The position numbers and the translations under genes were made by a program. From positions 1-43,894 of the forward strand of contig VGRY01000030.1 in the NCBI GenBank assembly GCA_016875195.1: DNA of 43,894 nt. Reading direction: 5' to 3'. The notes beneath the pieces are model-generated. The model was not told where the DNA came from. It saw only the letters and a program-made list of their open reading frames with translations, and searched no databases. The DNA comes from Deltaproteobacteria bacterium (GTDB lineage: Bacteria > Desulfobacterota > BSN033 > UBA1163). Positions 30,638 through 38,890 of this stretch are shown here, one piece after another. How positions within the stretch are numbered: position 1 is the stretch's first letter; each line of letters begins with the position of its first letter.

Positions 30638-31933
30638 TTATTTCACCAAGCCAGGCAAGAAAAGTGCAATTTCTGGGAAGAGGATCATAATGGCCATCGT
30701 GACACAATAGGCTGGGATAAACCAGAGGACGCCTTTGAAAACAGTTGAAAGGGGGATATCCACGGCCATACCTGAAACCACGTAGGCACAGATTCCCACC
30801 GGAGGTGTAATGGCGCCCATGGTCGTGACCACTGTGAGAATGCAACCGAACCAGATCGGATCATAACCCAGCTTCATCGCCATTGGGAAAAAGATCGGGA
30901 TTGAGATTAAAAGAAATCCAAGGGCATCCATGACCATTCCGGCAATTGCATAGATGAGCAGAATACAGACCATAATCAGATAAGGAGGGATCTGGAGCGT
31001 GGAGACAAAATCAACCGCCAGAAAGGGAAGACGGCTGATGGTTAAAAACCGGCCGAAGATCACGGCCCCCCAGACAATCACAATCACCATACAGGTAACC
31101 TTCAATGCATCAATCAATGCCGAAACGAACCCCTTCCATGAAAGCTTTCTTCTAATTGCGACAGCGATCAGAAAAGCGAAAAAGGCACCCGCAGCCCCTG
31201 CTTCGGTTGGCGTATAAGCGCCCGTATATAGTCCTCCCATGACAAGGCCAAAAAGGATGATCATCTCTGTCATTCCAGGAGTTGCCTTGATCTTGTCAAT
31301 CAGTCTGACCTTTGGTCCTCCAGGCCCCCATTCCGGATGTTTCACGCAGATAAGATAGATCGTCAGTATGAATAGTAAAGTCATGAGAATTCCTGGGAGT
31401 GTCGACCCCCAGAAGAGTTTCCCAATAGACTGTCCGGTCTGGATGCCATAGACGATCAAAACCACGCTCGGTGGAATGACAACTCCCAGTGTCGAACCAC
31501 AGGCAATCGATCCCGCAGAAAGGGCTTTATTGTAGTTATATTTTTTCATCTCCGGAAGGGCTACAGTTGTCATGGTCGCCGCAGTGGCGTTGTTGGAGCC
31601 ACAGATCGCGGCAAACCCTGCACAGGCCATCACGGTAGCCATGGCAATTCCGCCCTTGGTTCGACCAAACCATTTGTAGGCCGTTTCATAGAGATTCTTA
31701 TTGACTCCTGAATGAAAACAGATCGTTCCCATGAGAATAAACAGGGGAATCACGGTCAGCCCATAAGAGGAAAAGATGGACCAGGTCTCTGTACCGATCG
31801 TGGACAGGGCTGAACTGAGACTGGTTACATACCAGATTCCAAAAAAACCGACTAAGGCCATTGAGAAACCGACAGGCATCTGCAAGATGACCATGACGAT
31901 AAGAAGAATAAGGATTCCGATGAGGCCTGCCAT
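30638..31933 (-). CDS. dctM: TRAP transporter large permease (DctM family)
   Basis: A 431-residue membrane protein with about 12 hydrophobic segments, the ion-coupled channel of a tripartite ATP-independent periplasmic transporter. Family motifs visible include IPLFILMGTICFHSG, GSNNATAATMTTVALPEM, PPSVVLIVYG, TPTEAGAAGAFFA and ITPPVGICAYVV. The gene directly abuts the small permease gene and precedes the molybdenum hydroxylase subunits, so the transporter may import that enzyme's substrate or a precursor. The ligand cannot be inferred from DctM. Confidence 0.93.
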   Translation of the reverse strand: MAGLIGILILLIVMVILQMPVGFSMALVGFFGIWYVTSLSSALSTIGTETWSIFSSYGLTVIPLFILMGTICFHSGVNKNLYETAYKWFGRTKGGIAMATVMACAGFAAICGSNNATAATMTTVALPEMKKYNYNKALSAGSIACGSTLGVVIPPSVVLIVYGIQTGQSIGKLFWGSTLPGILMTLLFILTIYLICVKHPEWGPGGPKVRLIDKIKATPGMTEMIILFGLVMGGLYTGAYTPTEAGAAGAFFAFLIAVAIRRKLSWKGFVSALIDALKVTCMVIVIVWGAVIFGRFLTISRLPFLAVDFVSTLQIPPYLIMVCILLIYAIAGMVMDALGFLLISIPIFFPMAMKLGYDPIWFGCILTVVTTMGAITPPVGICAYVVSGMAVDIPLSTVFKGVLWFIPAYCVTMAIMILFPEIALFLPGLVK

Positions 31934-32440
31934 CTATTGCTCTCCTCTCTCAGGCAGAAGGGTTTTTATAAAGTCGACCAACAGGGTATAAGCGAGAAGA
32001 AGGCAACAGAGGGCCACAAGATAGACAAAGGGATGATAGATGATTCTCAAGGTCTCCGATGTCTCGCCTCTCTTCCAGATGGTGGTTGCAAAGACTGAAA
32101 CTTGCCAGGCCACCAGGACAAAGAAGATCGTACAAAAAAAAGAATTGATGGAATTGATGATTCTCTTGGTTCGTTTTGAATATCGACTGGCGAGAATGTC
32201 AACAGCGATATGGCTACGGGAGATCTGGGTGTAACCCAAGGCGAAAGCGACCGTCAGTGCGCCTGCGAATCCGACCAATTCATAAGCCCCTTTGAGGGGA
32301 GATCCAAGAGGACGCATCAGCATATTGGCGCATGCGATGATCGTCATGGCTAAAAGGGCAACTCCTCCTGTCCAGACAAACCATTTGTTTAAAAGGGCGC
32401 TCATTTTTTCAAGTGTTTTGATCATGGATGACCTCATCAT
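31934..32440 (-). CDS. dctQ: TRAP transporter small permease (DctQ family)
   Basis: A 168-residue protein with four membrane segments, the partner of the large permease. The family pattern ALGYTQISRSHIAVDILASRYS is present. Three starts are possible. ATG at 32440 has GGAG 6 nt upstream, but both lie in the 3' arm of a perfect hairpin (32436-32476). ATG at 32425 (MIKTLEKM) lies outside it with GAGG nearby. The chosen start follows the clearer site. The stop directly precedes the large permease ATG. Confidence 0.88.
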   Translation of the reverse strand: MMRSSMIKTLEKMSALLNKWFVWTGGVALLAMTIIACANMLMRPLGSPLKGAYELVGFAGALTVAFALGYTQISRSHIAVDILASRYSKRTKRIINSINSFFCTIFFVLVAWQVSVFATTIWKRGETSETLRIIYHPFVYLVALCCLLLAYTLLVDFIKTLLPERGEQ

Positions 32441-32476
32441 TCCCCTCTCCCTGTGAAAAAAGGAGAGGGGAATGAT
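32436..32476 (-). promoter_or_regulatory. Hairpin hiding the start region of the small permease gene
   Basis: ATCATTCCCCTCTCC and GGAGAGGGGAATGAT form a perfect 15-bp stem with an 11-nt loop, just after the binding-protein stop. In the leftward mRNA the 3' arm holds the GGAGAGGG ribosome binding site and the first ATG of the small permease gene. Likely effects are lower permease translation or 3' protection of the binding-protein message. Confidence 0.7.
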
Positions 32477-32497
32477 AAACGTGGAGATGGTATGGAA

Positions 32498-33544
32498 TTA
32501 TTTGGCGTATTCCTTGGTGTATTTTTCTTTGGCTTTTAACACATCATCGAGGATCGCCTTGGTGGGCAGTCCTTTTGCTTCATAGTCTTTCAGATACTTA
32601 TCCGTCATCGGTTTCAACAAGGCATACCATTTTGAAAGTTCATCTTTCGAAATCTCGAGCATCTGAAAATCTTTGAAAGACTCCTTAGACCATTTGAGGG
32701 CCGCATTCACATGATTGTCTACATACTGTCCTGTCCAGATGGCCTGGTCTCTCCTTAAGTCATCGAATACCTTCTTTACGTCATCCGGCAGAGAATTCCA
32801 TTTGGCCTGGTTCATTACCACGGCAAATGAGACGACAAAGAGGTTAACATTGGAAGTAACATTGCGGCAATATTCCGCATATTTGAAATCTTTCAGTACT
32901 TCCATGGAGGAAACATTCCCTTTGATGACGCCTTTCTGAAGCGCCTCAGGCACATCGGACTGAGGCATGGCTACTGGTGCCGCTCCCAATAGTTCAAGAA
33001 TCTTCGCACCCGTCCCGGAGGCCCGCAACTCATAACCCTTCAGGTCTGCAAGGCTACGGATGGGTTTCATGGACATGATGTTGGCCGGTGGGCAGGTGAA
33101 CATGGTAAGAACTTTTACCTTTTCGAATTCTTTGGGTTTATACTTGTCAACCAGCTCCCAGAGGGTAACGCTTGCAACCGTAGCATTAGGCCAACCCAGA
33201 GGCAGGTCCACTGCTTCGACGACGGGGAATGCTCCGGGCTGATAAGAGGTTGCAAGATTACCTATATCCGCTGTTCCTGCAATCACGCCATCAAACATGT
33301 TTCTTGGATTGAGCAGCGTGCTGCCCGGATAGGTATCCACTTTAACCTTTCCGGCCGTTCTTTTTTCCACCTCTGTTTTCCACCTTTCCATCTGAACACA
33401 GGGGAAAGTCGGGGCAGGGGGAAAGTTCGCATAACTGAGTTTGATCTGTGCGTGTGCCTGTGTGGTTAACAGACCGCTTCCTCCCAAAAATACCATTAGA
33501 ATTCCAGCGAGGGCAATTAGAAAGATCTTCTTTTTCATCTTCAT
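32498..33544 (-). CDS. dctP: TRAP transporter solute-binding protein (DctP family)
   Basis: A 348-residue periplasmic receptor. A signal peptide ends near TTQAHAQ (about residue 33). The mature part has the DctP features: DTYPGSTLLNPRNMFDGVIAGTADIG, and the carboxylate-binding Arg in KGYELRASGTG, then QKGVIKGNVSSMEVLKDF. Ligands of the family are mostly organic acids. It is first in the operon, before the hairpin and the permease genes. A promoter-like TTGACA and a GGATAC-GTATAC palindrome lie upstream (33580-33612). Confidence 0.94.
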   Translation of the reverse strand: MKMKKKIFLIALAGILMVFLGGSGLLTTQAHAQIKLSYANFPPAPTFPCVQMERWKTEVEKRTAGKVKVDTYPGSTLLNPRNMFDGVIAGTADIGNLATSYQPGAFPVVEAVDLPLGWPNATVASVTLWELVDKYKPKEFEKVKVLTMFTCPPANIMSMKPIRSLADLKGYELRASGTGAKILELLGAAPVAMPQSDVPEALQKGVIKGNVSSMEVLKDFKYAEYCRNVTSNVNLFVVSFAVVMNQAKWNSLPDDVKKVFDDLRRDQAIWTGQYVDNHVNAALKWSKESFKDFQMLEISKDELSKWYALLKPMTDKYLKDYEAKGLPTKAILDDVLKAKEKYTKEYAK

Positions 33545-33579
33545 TCCTCCTTTTTAGAATTAAATAACCGTGCCATTAG

Positions 33580-33612
33580 TGGATACTGTATACAATAATC
33601 GGATTTTGTCAA
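33580..33612 (-). promoter_or_regulatory. Promoter region and probable operator of the leftward TRAP operon
   Basis: On the minus strand TTGACA (33612-33607) is followed by a palindromic block, TATTGTATACAGTATCCA (33597-33580), that overlaps the expected -10 position. The block matches 36951-36968 before the other TRAP operon at 16 of 18 positions when read on the plus strand. The pattern resembles GntR-family operators, but no such regulator gene is in the window. Confidence 0.55.
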
Positions 33613-33670
33613 GATATTCTTTTCATCACCTCCTTTTAGTAGTAGTTTGTTAATCGCTATCTGTTTTCAT

Positions 33671-33730
33671 CATTCATAACTCAAAACTCATAATACATAA
33701 CTTATAACTCATAACTCATAACTTATCACT
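33671..33730. repeat. CATAACT-type direct repeat patch
   Basis: About six degenerate units of CATAACT/CTCATAACT lie between the CoA-ligase stop and the binding-protein promoter. Only one arm is visible; no inverted partner was found next to it. Confidence 0.6.
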
Positions 33731-33734
33731 GAGT

Positions 33735-35027
33735 TCATTCTTCCCTGTGGTCAAAGACCCGTTTGCTTTTTCGTTCCGACCTCGGAAGCGTACTATAATC
33801 AACCACTTCCACTTTGCCGCTCACTAAAATCTGCCTTTTAATTTCCTCCTCAATCGTTTTGGCGAGAGCCATATCTCCTGCCGGATCACCTCCTTCCACT
33901 CTCTCGACTTTGACTGCCATGTAGTCCTTGCCATCCTCTTTCCTGGTGAGATGGATCTGATATTCGCTTCCCACTCCCTTTGTGTTTGAGAGGATGTAAT
34001 CGATTTGACCAGGATAGATGTTGACTGCCCGAATGATGAACATATCATCAGACCTACCCAGAAGTCGGTCATGTATGGGAAGAATCGAGCCACAGGAACA
34101 CCGTTTTGGAATGAGCCGGGTGAGATCCCGGGTCCGGTAACGGATGAGGGGGGAGGCCTCCTTTTTCAGGGTTGTGACGACCATTTCCCCAGTTTCTCCT
34201 GGTTGAACCGGCTGAAGGGTTTTGGGATTGAGGAGTTCGAGAATATAGTAATCAGCCCAGTAATGAACCCCCTCATGATAACTGCAATCAATGCCCGTTC
34301 CGGGACCGTAGAGCTCGGTAAGACCCGTGATGTCGTAGACATGCTCCACATCGAGGAGTTCCTTCATCCTCGACCTCATCGCATCGCTCGAACGCTCAGA
34401 GCCCATGATCACTTTGTTCAGAGCGATCTTTCCTTTGAGACCTCTTTTCTCAACCTCCTCTCCCATGAGAAGCGCCATCGAAGCAGTGGCACAGAGTACG
34501 GTTGATTGGAAATCCTCCAGAAACTGACACTGCATATCGATATTTCCTGGGCCAATGGGGATTGCCATAGCGCCTAACCGTTCAACTCCAAGCTGAAAAC
34601 CCACACCGGCAGTCCAGACTCCATAACCCACGGCAACCTGGACTCGGTCTTTTGCTGTCAGACCTGCCATTTCATAACATCGGGCGAACATATTCCCCCA
34701 ATCGTTAATATCTTTTTGCGTATAGCAGAGGACCTTACGTTTGCCTGTTGTCCCTGAGGAGGCATGGATACGAACAATCTTTTTAAAAGGTGAGGAGCGG
34801 AGAGGAAAGGGATATCCCTCTTGAAGGTCTTTGGCTGTAGTAAATGGAAGTTTTGAAATATCTTTGAGGGATTTGAGATGCTGGGGTTTAACTCCTGCTT
34901 CGTCGAATCGTTTCTGGTAAAACTCAGAATTCTTATAGACATGGTTGACTGTTTTCTGGAGTCCCTCTAATTGAATCCGCTTGAGCTCCCGTTCGGTTCG
35001 AACCTTTGGCATAAACGTTTTTCCCAT
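33735..35027 (-). CDS. Phenylacetate-CoA ligase-like adenylate-forming enzyme
   Basis: A 430-residue PaaK-family ligase that would activate an aryl or other carboxylic acid with ATP and CoA. Seen: the P-loop-type HASSGTTGKRKV, the YGVWTAGVGFQLG and GAMAIPIGPGNIDMQ segments, the aromatic-binding area ITGLTELYGPG, the YRTRDLTRL motif and the C-terminal SERKSKRVFD end with its Lys. ATG at 35027 is preceded by GAGGAGGAAGAT, a strong ribosome binding site; the upstream frame to 35054 is not needed. It lies between the TRAP operon and a repeat region, so separate transcription is likely. The true acid is unknown. Related enzymes serve phenylacetate, indoleacetate and 2-aminobenzoate. Confidence 0.9.
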   Translation of the reverse strand: MGKTFMPKVRTERELKRIQLEGLQKTVNHVYKNSEFYQKRFDEAGVKPQHLKSLKDISKLPFTTAKDLQEGYPFPLRSSPFKKIVRIHASSGTTGKRKVLCYTQKDINDWGNMFARCYEMAGLTAKDRVQVAVGYGVWTAGVGFQLGVERLGAMAIPIGPGNIDMQCQFLEDFQSTVLCATASMALLMGEEVEKRGLKGKIALNKVIMGSERSSDAMRSRMKELLDVEHVYDITGLTELYGPGTGIDCSYHEGVHYWADYYILELLNPKTLQPVQPGETGEMVVTTLKKEASPLIRYRTRDLTRLIPKRCSCGSILPIHDRLLGRSDDMFIIRAVNIYPGQIDYILSNTKGVGSEYQIHLTRKEDGKDYMAVKVERVEGGDPAGDMALAKTIEEEIKRQILVSGKVEVVDYSTLPRSERKSKRVFDHREE

Positions 35028-35096
35028 ATCTTCCTCCTCGAGTAACCGGAACACATCGTATTAAAAAACAGATCATCCGTCAAGTGAAAAAGATCA

Positions 35097-35235
35097 CCCA
35101 AATCCCGATTTGGAAATTGAAACCCCTTTACCAGGCAGTCATTGCGAGCACCTGCAAGGTGCGTGGCAATCTCATTGCAAAAGGCAAGATTGCTTCGATT
35201 CCCTCGCAATGACAATTCCTAAATCGGGATGTGGG
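35097..35235. repeat. 139-bp palindromic repeat with GTCATTGCGAG core
   Basis: The ends CCCAAATCCCGATTT (35097-35111) and AAATCGGGATGTGGG (35221-35235) are inverted with one mismatch. Inside, GTCATTGCGAG (35138-35148) faces CTCGCAATGAC (35203-35213), with GTGGCAATCTC and CAAGATTGCTTCG between. The core is a widely dispersed bacterial repeat; no gene is present. Confidence 0.75.
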
Positions 35236-35237
35236 AG

Positions 35238-35738
35238 TCACACGAGTTCGAACTTACAAAAAGAATCTCCTTTTGCAAAGCAGAGAGTTTCATTCAGTTC
35301 ACTCTCCTTTCCAAAGATAACAGATACCATTCCACTCAGGACTCCGCAAATGAAATGGCAAACGGGTTTTATGGAAACCCCATAGGCTTCTGCAAATGGG
35401 GAATGATAGACTTTTACGGAAAGAGACTGGCTTTTAGGATCAAATCTTTCCAGTTCAAACCTCCCCCAGCCAATCTGCGGCCCCATCTCGATCATGAATT
35501 GGAGGATATCTTCATCTGAAAGATGAAAAACTTCCCGATACTTTTTCGACGAGAGACTACCCCCCTGAAATCCACTCAGAAAGAGAATATGTCCGGCCTT
35601 ATCCCCGAGTTCTTTTTCAGTCTCTTTCTGGAAGGTGATTAAAACCTCAGGGCGGATGAGGAGGTAACGGACTTCCTTATAAAAGAGGCCCCCTTTTTCA
35701 GAGTTAAAATAAAGGTCTTTAAGAATCATGTTTTCCAT
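35238..35738 (-). CDS. V4R domain protein (4-vinyl-reductase-like, hydrocarbon-binding)
   Basis: A 166-residue protein with an N-terminal XylR_N-like part (LYFNSEKGGLFYKEVRYLLI) and a C-terminal V4R domain. V4R features include the Cys pair region VKPVCHFICGVLSGMVSVIF-like and CFAKGDSFCKFEL; the conserved Cys/His could bind a small ligand or metal. In XylR-type regulators this module senses aromatic effectors, but here there is no DNA-binding or AAA domain, so it is a stand-alone ligand-binding protein. It overlaps the EamA gene by 20 nt and shares its strand. A role in sensing or handling the transported acids is inference. Confidence 0.8.
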   Translation of the reverse strand: MENMILKDLYFNSEKGGLFYKEVRYLLIRPEVLITFQKETEKELGDKAGHILFLSGFQGGSLSSKKYREVFHLSDEDILQFMIEMGPQIGWGRFELERFDPKSQSLSVKVYHSPFAEAYGVSIKPVCHFICGVLSGMVSVIFGKESELNETLCFAKGDSFCKFELV

Positions 35739-36681
35739 TTTCTTTTCTCCCTTTTTTAAAACTGAAAAACCCCTGCTGTGTTATTGAAATCAGAGCAACG
35801 GATCCAATGACCATCAAGGCGGAAATGAGGATACGAATGGTTAGAAGCTCTCCTGCTAGGAAATAGCCTAACAAGACAGCAACGATCGGATTGACATAAG
35901 CATAAGTCGAAACGAGTGGTGTTGGGGCCGAACGAAGCAGCCAGGTGTAGGCACTAAATCCAATCCATGAACCAAAAACCACAAGATAAAGCCATCCAAA
36001 CCAGGATGCCATGGAAATAGAAAGCAAACTGAGGCGTCCCATTTCTCCTGTTAGAATTCCCAGAAAAAGCAAACCCAATCCTCCGGCCATCATCTCCATA
36101 CCTGTCCCAAGCAGAGGAGATGAGGGGAGTTTGGCTCGACGACTATATAGGGACCCGATCGACCATAAGAGGGAAGAAAGCACTAAGACTCCTGCGCCTA
36201 TCAACTCAACCGGTTCTCTGGCGCTCATCGATTGAAGAGGGTCGATGAGAATGATAGTACCGATAAAACCGAATCCTACCCCAAAAATTGCCCATCGATG
36301 AGGCCTCCGGCTTCCTGGATGGAGTATATCAATGAGGATCATCCAGAGCGGGGCTGTGGCTACCATCAGTGCCGCAACTCCTGATGCCACCCACTGCTGG
36401 GCCCAGACAACACCTCCATTGCCGCCTACCAGTAATAAGATTCCGATCACCGCAGCAGACCGCCACTCCTTCAATAAAGGTTTTGGGTCACCCAAAGATC
36501 TCCTGATCAGGTAAAGTACAGAGCCTGCAATCAGAAAACGAGCGCCAGCCATTAAAAAGGGCGGCATCGTCTGGACGGCGAAACGAATGGCAAGGTAGGT
36601 GGAGCCCCAGATCACATAAATAGTGATCATGGCAGACCAGATGAACAGGGATGAGGGAGGTACGGACGCTTTAGGCGGCAC
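35719..36681 (-). CDS. EamA/DMT-family transporter, 10 membrane segments
   Basis: A 320-residue drug/metabolite transporter with two tandem EamA repeats. Repeat one starts ITIYVIWGSTYLAIRFAVQT, repeat two near GVLVLSSLLWSIGSLYSRR. Ten hydrophobic helices are visible, ending in a basic tail (KKGRKENG). Substrates of this family range from amino acids to nucleobases. ATG at 36681 starts the protein with a short Pro-rich tail, typical of the group. The gene heads a leftward pair with the V4R gene and is divergent from the second TRAP operon. Confidence 0.9.
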   Translation of the reverse strand: MPPKASVPPSSLFIWSAMITIYVIWGSTYLAIRFAVQTMPPFLMAGARFLIAGSVLYLIRRSLGDPKPLLKEWRSAAVIGILLLVGGNGGVVWAQQWVASGVAALMVATAPLWMILIDILHPGSRRPHRWAIFGVGFGFIGTIILIDPLQSMSAREPVELIGAGVLVLSSLLWSIGSLYSRRAKLPSSPLLGTGMEMMAGGLGLLFLGILTGEMGRLSLLSISMASWFGWLYLVVFGSWIGFSAYTWLLRSAPTPLVSTYAYVNPIVAVLLGYFLAGELLTIRILISALMVIGSVALISITQQGFFSFKKGRKENGKHDS

Positions 36682-36778
36682 CGGTATGGACCCCTTAGAT
36701 TCCTTTTGATAAACTTTTAATCGGAAATCCCCGTTAAAGTGTGTAAAGAAGGGAGTCTAAAAAACTCTTTTCGCTCTC

Positions 36779-36876
36779 TTGATTACTTAGATTACAAAAA
36801 ATGATTTCACAGATTTTTTTTAAATTGCAATGCCCTCTAATCTGTGCAATCGGAAGTTGACCGGTGTAATCTGAGA
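36779..36876. repeat. Inverted arms of GATTACxxAGATT-type units, nearly empty loop
   Basis: The left arm TTGATTACTTAGATTAC plus AATGATTTCACAGATT (36779-36815) faces AATCTGTGCAATC and GGTGTAATCTGAG (36838-36876). The loop is about 22 bp. This occupies the middle of the 404-bp divergent region 36682-37085; the promoter and operator at its right are listed separately, and 36682-36778 shows nothing recognised. Confidence 0.65.
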
Positions 36877-36910
36877 TTTCTGACTTTTCTCAGAATCTCA
36901 AGAAAAATGC

Positions 36911-36969
36911 TTGACATTCGATTCCGAATTATATAGCATCAAACCTGGTTTGGATACAGTATACAGAAT
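36911..36969 (+). promoter_or_regulatory. Promoter and probable operator of the rightward TRAP operon
   Basis: TTGACA (36911-36916) is followed by possible -10 hexamers in ATTATATAGCAT (36928-36939), the best-spaced being TAGCAT at 17 bp. The palindrome TGGATACAGTATACAGAA (36951-36968) lies just downstream, where a repressor would block transcription. It nearly matches the block at 33580-33597. Confidence 0.55.
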
Positions 36970-37085
36970 TTTGCCGTGAAAGCAATACCCCAAAAGAGGG
37001 TGGGAGAGACTTCATCAACGTATCTTCACGTGTTTTTATTTAAATCCATACCCCATGCAGGGGGAAGATCGAAAAGGAGGAGAAG

Positions 37086-38060
37086 ATGAAAAAGAATATT
37101 GCTCTTTTCATTGCCATCTTAGCAGTTAGTCTTTTGTGCGCATCGGCAGGATTAGCCCAGGTAACGGAGTTGAAGGGTGTATCTTTTTTACCGAAGAATC
37201 ATCGTCTCTGTGCCATGATTCCGGTATGGGTCGACAGGGTGAATGCTGAGTTAAAGGATGTTTTAAAGATTAACTGGGTTGGCGGACCGGAGGTCACTCC
37301 TCCCTTTGAACAATCCGAAGCCGTCCGAAAAGGAATTCTCCAGCTTGGCTTCATCCCTGCGGCTTATTATATGGGCCTCCTCCCCGAAGCCGATGCAATC
37401 TCCCTTTCCAAATATGATTTTGCAAAGGAGAGAGAGAAGGGCGGAGTGTGGGATTATTTTGTTGAAAGACATAAAAAAATTAACATGATGCTCATCGGGA
37501 CCTGGCTTTACGATCCATTCCATCTCTACATAAAAAAAACAGTGAAAGGTCTGGAAGATCTCAAAGGCCTCAAGATGAGGACTGCAGCCAAGTACGATAA
37601 AATGATGCTCAGGCTGGGCATGGTTCCTGTGACAGTGGCGTTTGGTGAAACCTATACTGCCCTTCAGCGAGGAGTGGTGGATGGGTTTGGATGGTCAACG
37701 ATCGGGCCTCGGGAAACGGGATGGCTCGAATTCTCAAAGTATGTCATCGATATTCCTTTCTATACAAGACAGAACACATTCTTTGTGATGAATCTTGATT
37801 CATGGAACAAATTGCCCAGAGCCGCCCAGGATAAGATCATGGAGATCACCATCAAATATGAACCTGAGATGCAGGCCTATTTTGAGAAAGAGATAGATAA
37901 AGAGAAGAAAGAGATGCAGAAGATGGGGGTACAAAGGATTAAATTCTCTGCTGACGATACGAAGAAGTATATTGATTCAGCCAATTATTCATTCCTGGAC
38001 GATCTTGAGAAGAAAGTACCTGAAGAAGTGAAGGTCATCAAGAGACTGATGGGCTATTAG
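37086..38060 (+). CDS. dctP: TRAP transporter solute-binding protein (DctP family), second system
   Basis: A 324-residue periplasmic receptor with a signal peptide ending at AGLAQ (about residue 25). DctP features: LKGLKMRTAAKYDKM with the ligand-contacting Arg, and TALQRGVVDGFGWS. It differs clearly from the first DctP of the window, so the two systems probably take different ligands. AAAGGAGGAGAAG precedes the ATG, a strong ribosome binding site. It heads a rightward operon with its own permeases. A GGATAC-GTATAC operator lies upstream. Confidence 0.93.
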   Translation: MKKNIALFIAILAVSLLCASAGLAQVTELKGVSFLPKNHRLCAMIPVWVDRVNAELKDVLKINWVGGPEVTPPFEQSEAVRKGILQLGFIPAAYYMGLLPEADAISLSKYDFAKEREKGGVWDYFVERHKKINMMLIGTWLYDPFHLYIKKTVKGLEDLKGLKMRTAAKYDKMMLRLGMVPVTVAFGETYTALQRGVVDGFGWSTIGPRETGWLEFSKYVIDIPFYTRQNTFFVMNLDSWNKLPRAAQDKIMEITIKYEPEMQAYFEKEIDKEKKEMQKMGVQRIKFSADDTKKYIDSANYSFLDDLEKKVPEEVKVIKRLMGY

Positions 38061-38063
38061 AAG

Positions 38064-38190
38064 CACCAAATTCCAAGCACCAAATAACAAATAAATACCG
38101 ATGACCAAATTAAAAATGTTTTAACCTTCTTGTATAGGTCATTGGAAATTGGAGCTTATTTGGAATTTGTGATTTGTGATTTGAAATTTG
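38064..38190. repeat. Inverted arms of ACCAAAT/ATTTGGT-type units between dctP and dctQ
   Basis: The left arm has AGCACCAAATTCCAAGC, ACCAAATAACAAAT and GATGACCAAATT (38064-38113). The right arm has GGTCATTGGAAATTGG, TTATTTGGAATTTG and GATTTGTGATTTG (38137-38190). The loop is about 24 bp. The inner end again carries ATGACC. Confidence 0.75.
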
Positions 38191-38195
38191 TAAAG

Positions 38196-38224
38196 CAGGG
38201 GGGATGTTTGATACATCCCCCCTG
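38196..38224 (+). promoter_or_regulatory. Strong hairpin just upstream of the second small permease gene
   Basis: CAGGGGGGATGT (38196-38207) and ACATCCCCCCTG (38213-38224) form a perfect 12-bp stem with a 5-nt loop, 19 nt before the dctQ ATG. There is no T-run. Its position matches the hairpin between the genes of the other TRAP operon. Confidence 0.75.
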
Positions 38225-38243
38225 GTTTAGGTGGGAATTGGGT

Positions 38244-38735
38244 ATGGACTGTTTCTTTGAATATATTGAAAAAATAGTGTCAGTCCTCTGTAAAATATTT
38301 GTCTTTTTTGCCTCGCTCATGATGGCTGCTTTGGTGGTTATTGTCTGTATCGACCTTGGCCTGAGATATTTTTTAAATGCTCCCCTTCTGTGGGGCACAG
38401 AAGTCACAGAGATATTGCTCCTATACATCACCTTTCTTGGAACAGCCTGGGTCTTTAAAGAGGATGGACATGTGGTGGTGGATGTGTTGATCGGCAAGGC
38501 TACAGGAAAGCGGAAAAAGATATTGATGACTTTCAGTTATGTTTTGATCACCATTGTGTCTGTTGTCCTCATCTATTATGGATTTTACGCGACCTACGAT
38601 CACTACAAAAGAGGTGTATTCAATCCGACGATTTTAGAGACACCCATTGCGCTTATTATCATGATCATCCCCATCGGAAGCATCCCCCTTTTTTTGGAGG
38701 TTTTGGTCAAAGGATGGAAGCTATTAAAACAATAA
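38244..38735 (+). CDS. dctQ: TRAP transporter small permease (DctQ family), second system
   Basis: A 163-residue protein with four membrane segments, starting MDCFFEYIEKIVSVLCKIF. Family pattern: KEDGHVVVDVLIGKATGKRKK. I start it at ATG 38244, preceded by AGGTGGGA; the longer frame from 38130 reads through the repeat arm and hairpin and is not plausible. It is followed by a repeat element and then the large permease gene. Confidence 0.9.
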   Translation: MDCFFEYIEKIVSVLCKIFVFFASLMMAALVVIVCIDLGLRYFLNAPLLWGTEVTEILLLYITFLGTAWVFKEDGHVVVDVLIGKATGKRKKILMTFSYVLITIVSVVLIYYGFYATYDHYKRGVFNPTILETPIALIIMIIPIGSIPLFLEVLVKGWKLLKQ

Positions 38736-38736
38736 A

Positions 38737-38880
38737 TTCGAAATTCGAATATCGAAATCCGAAACAAATCCGAATATCGAATGACCAAATATTTCAAACA
38801 GGATATTTTATTTAGAGTTGAAAATTCGGTAATTTGATATTGTTTCGAAATTCGGATTTCGTATTTCGGATTTTTTGCAA
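38737..38880. repeat. Inverted arms of AATTCGAA/ATCCGAAA units, empty loop
   Basis: The left arm (38737-38800) and right arm (38822-38875) match those that enclose the four-helix-bundle gene at 28356-28830 unit by unit, including ATCGAAATCCGAAAC and GAATGACCAAAT. Here the loop is only about 20 bp of AT-rich DNA and holds no ORF. It sits between dctQ and dctM. Confidence 0.8.
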
Positions 38881-38890
38881 AAGGCAAAGG

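Noticed and set aside
38130-38243. N-terminal extension of the second DctQ
   Set aside because: It is encoded by a repeat arm and a hairpin, and a proper ribosome binding site precedes ATG 38244.
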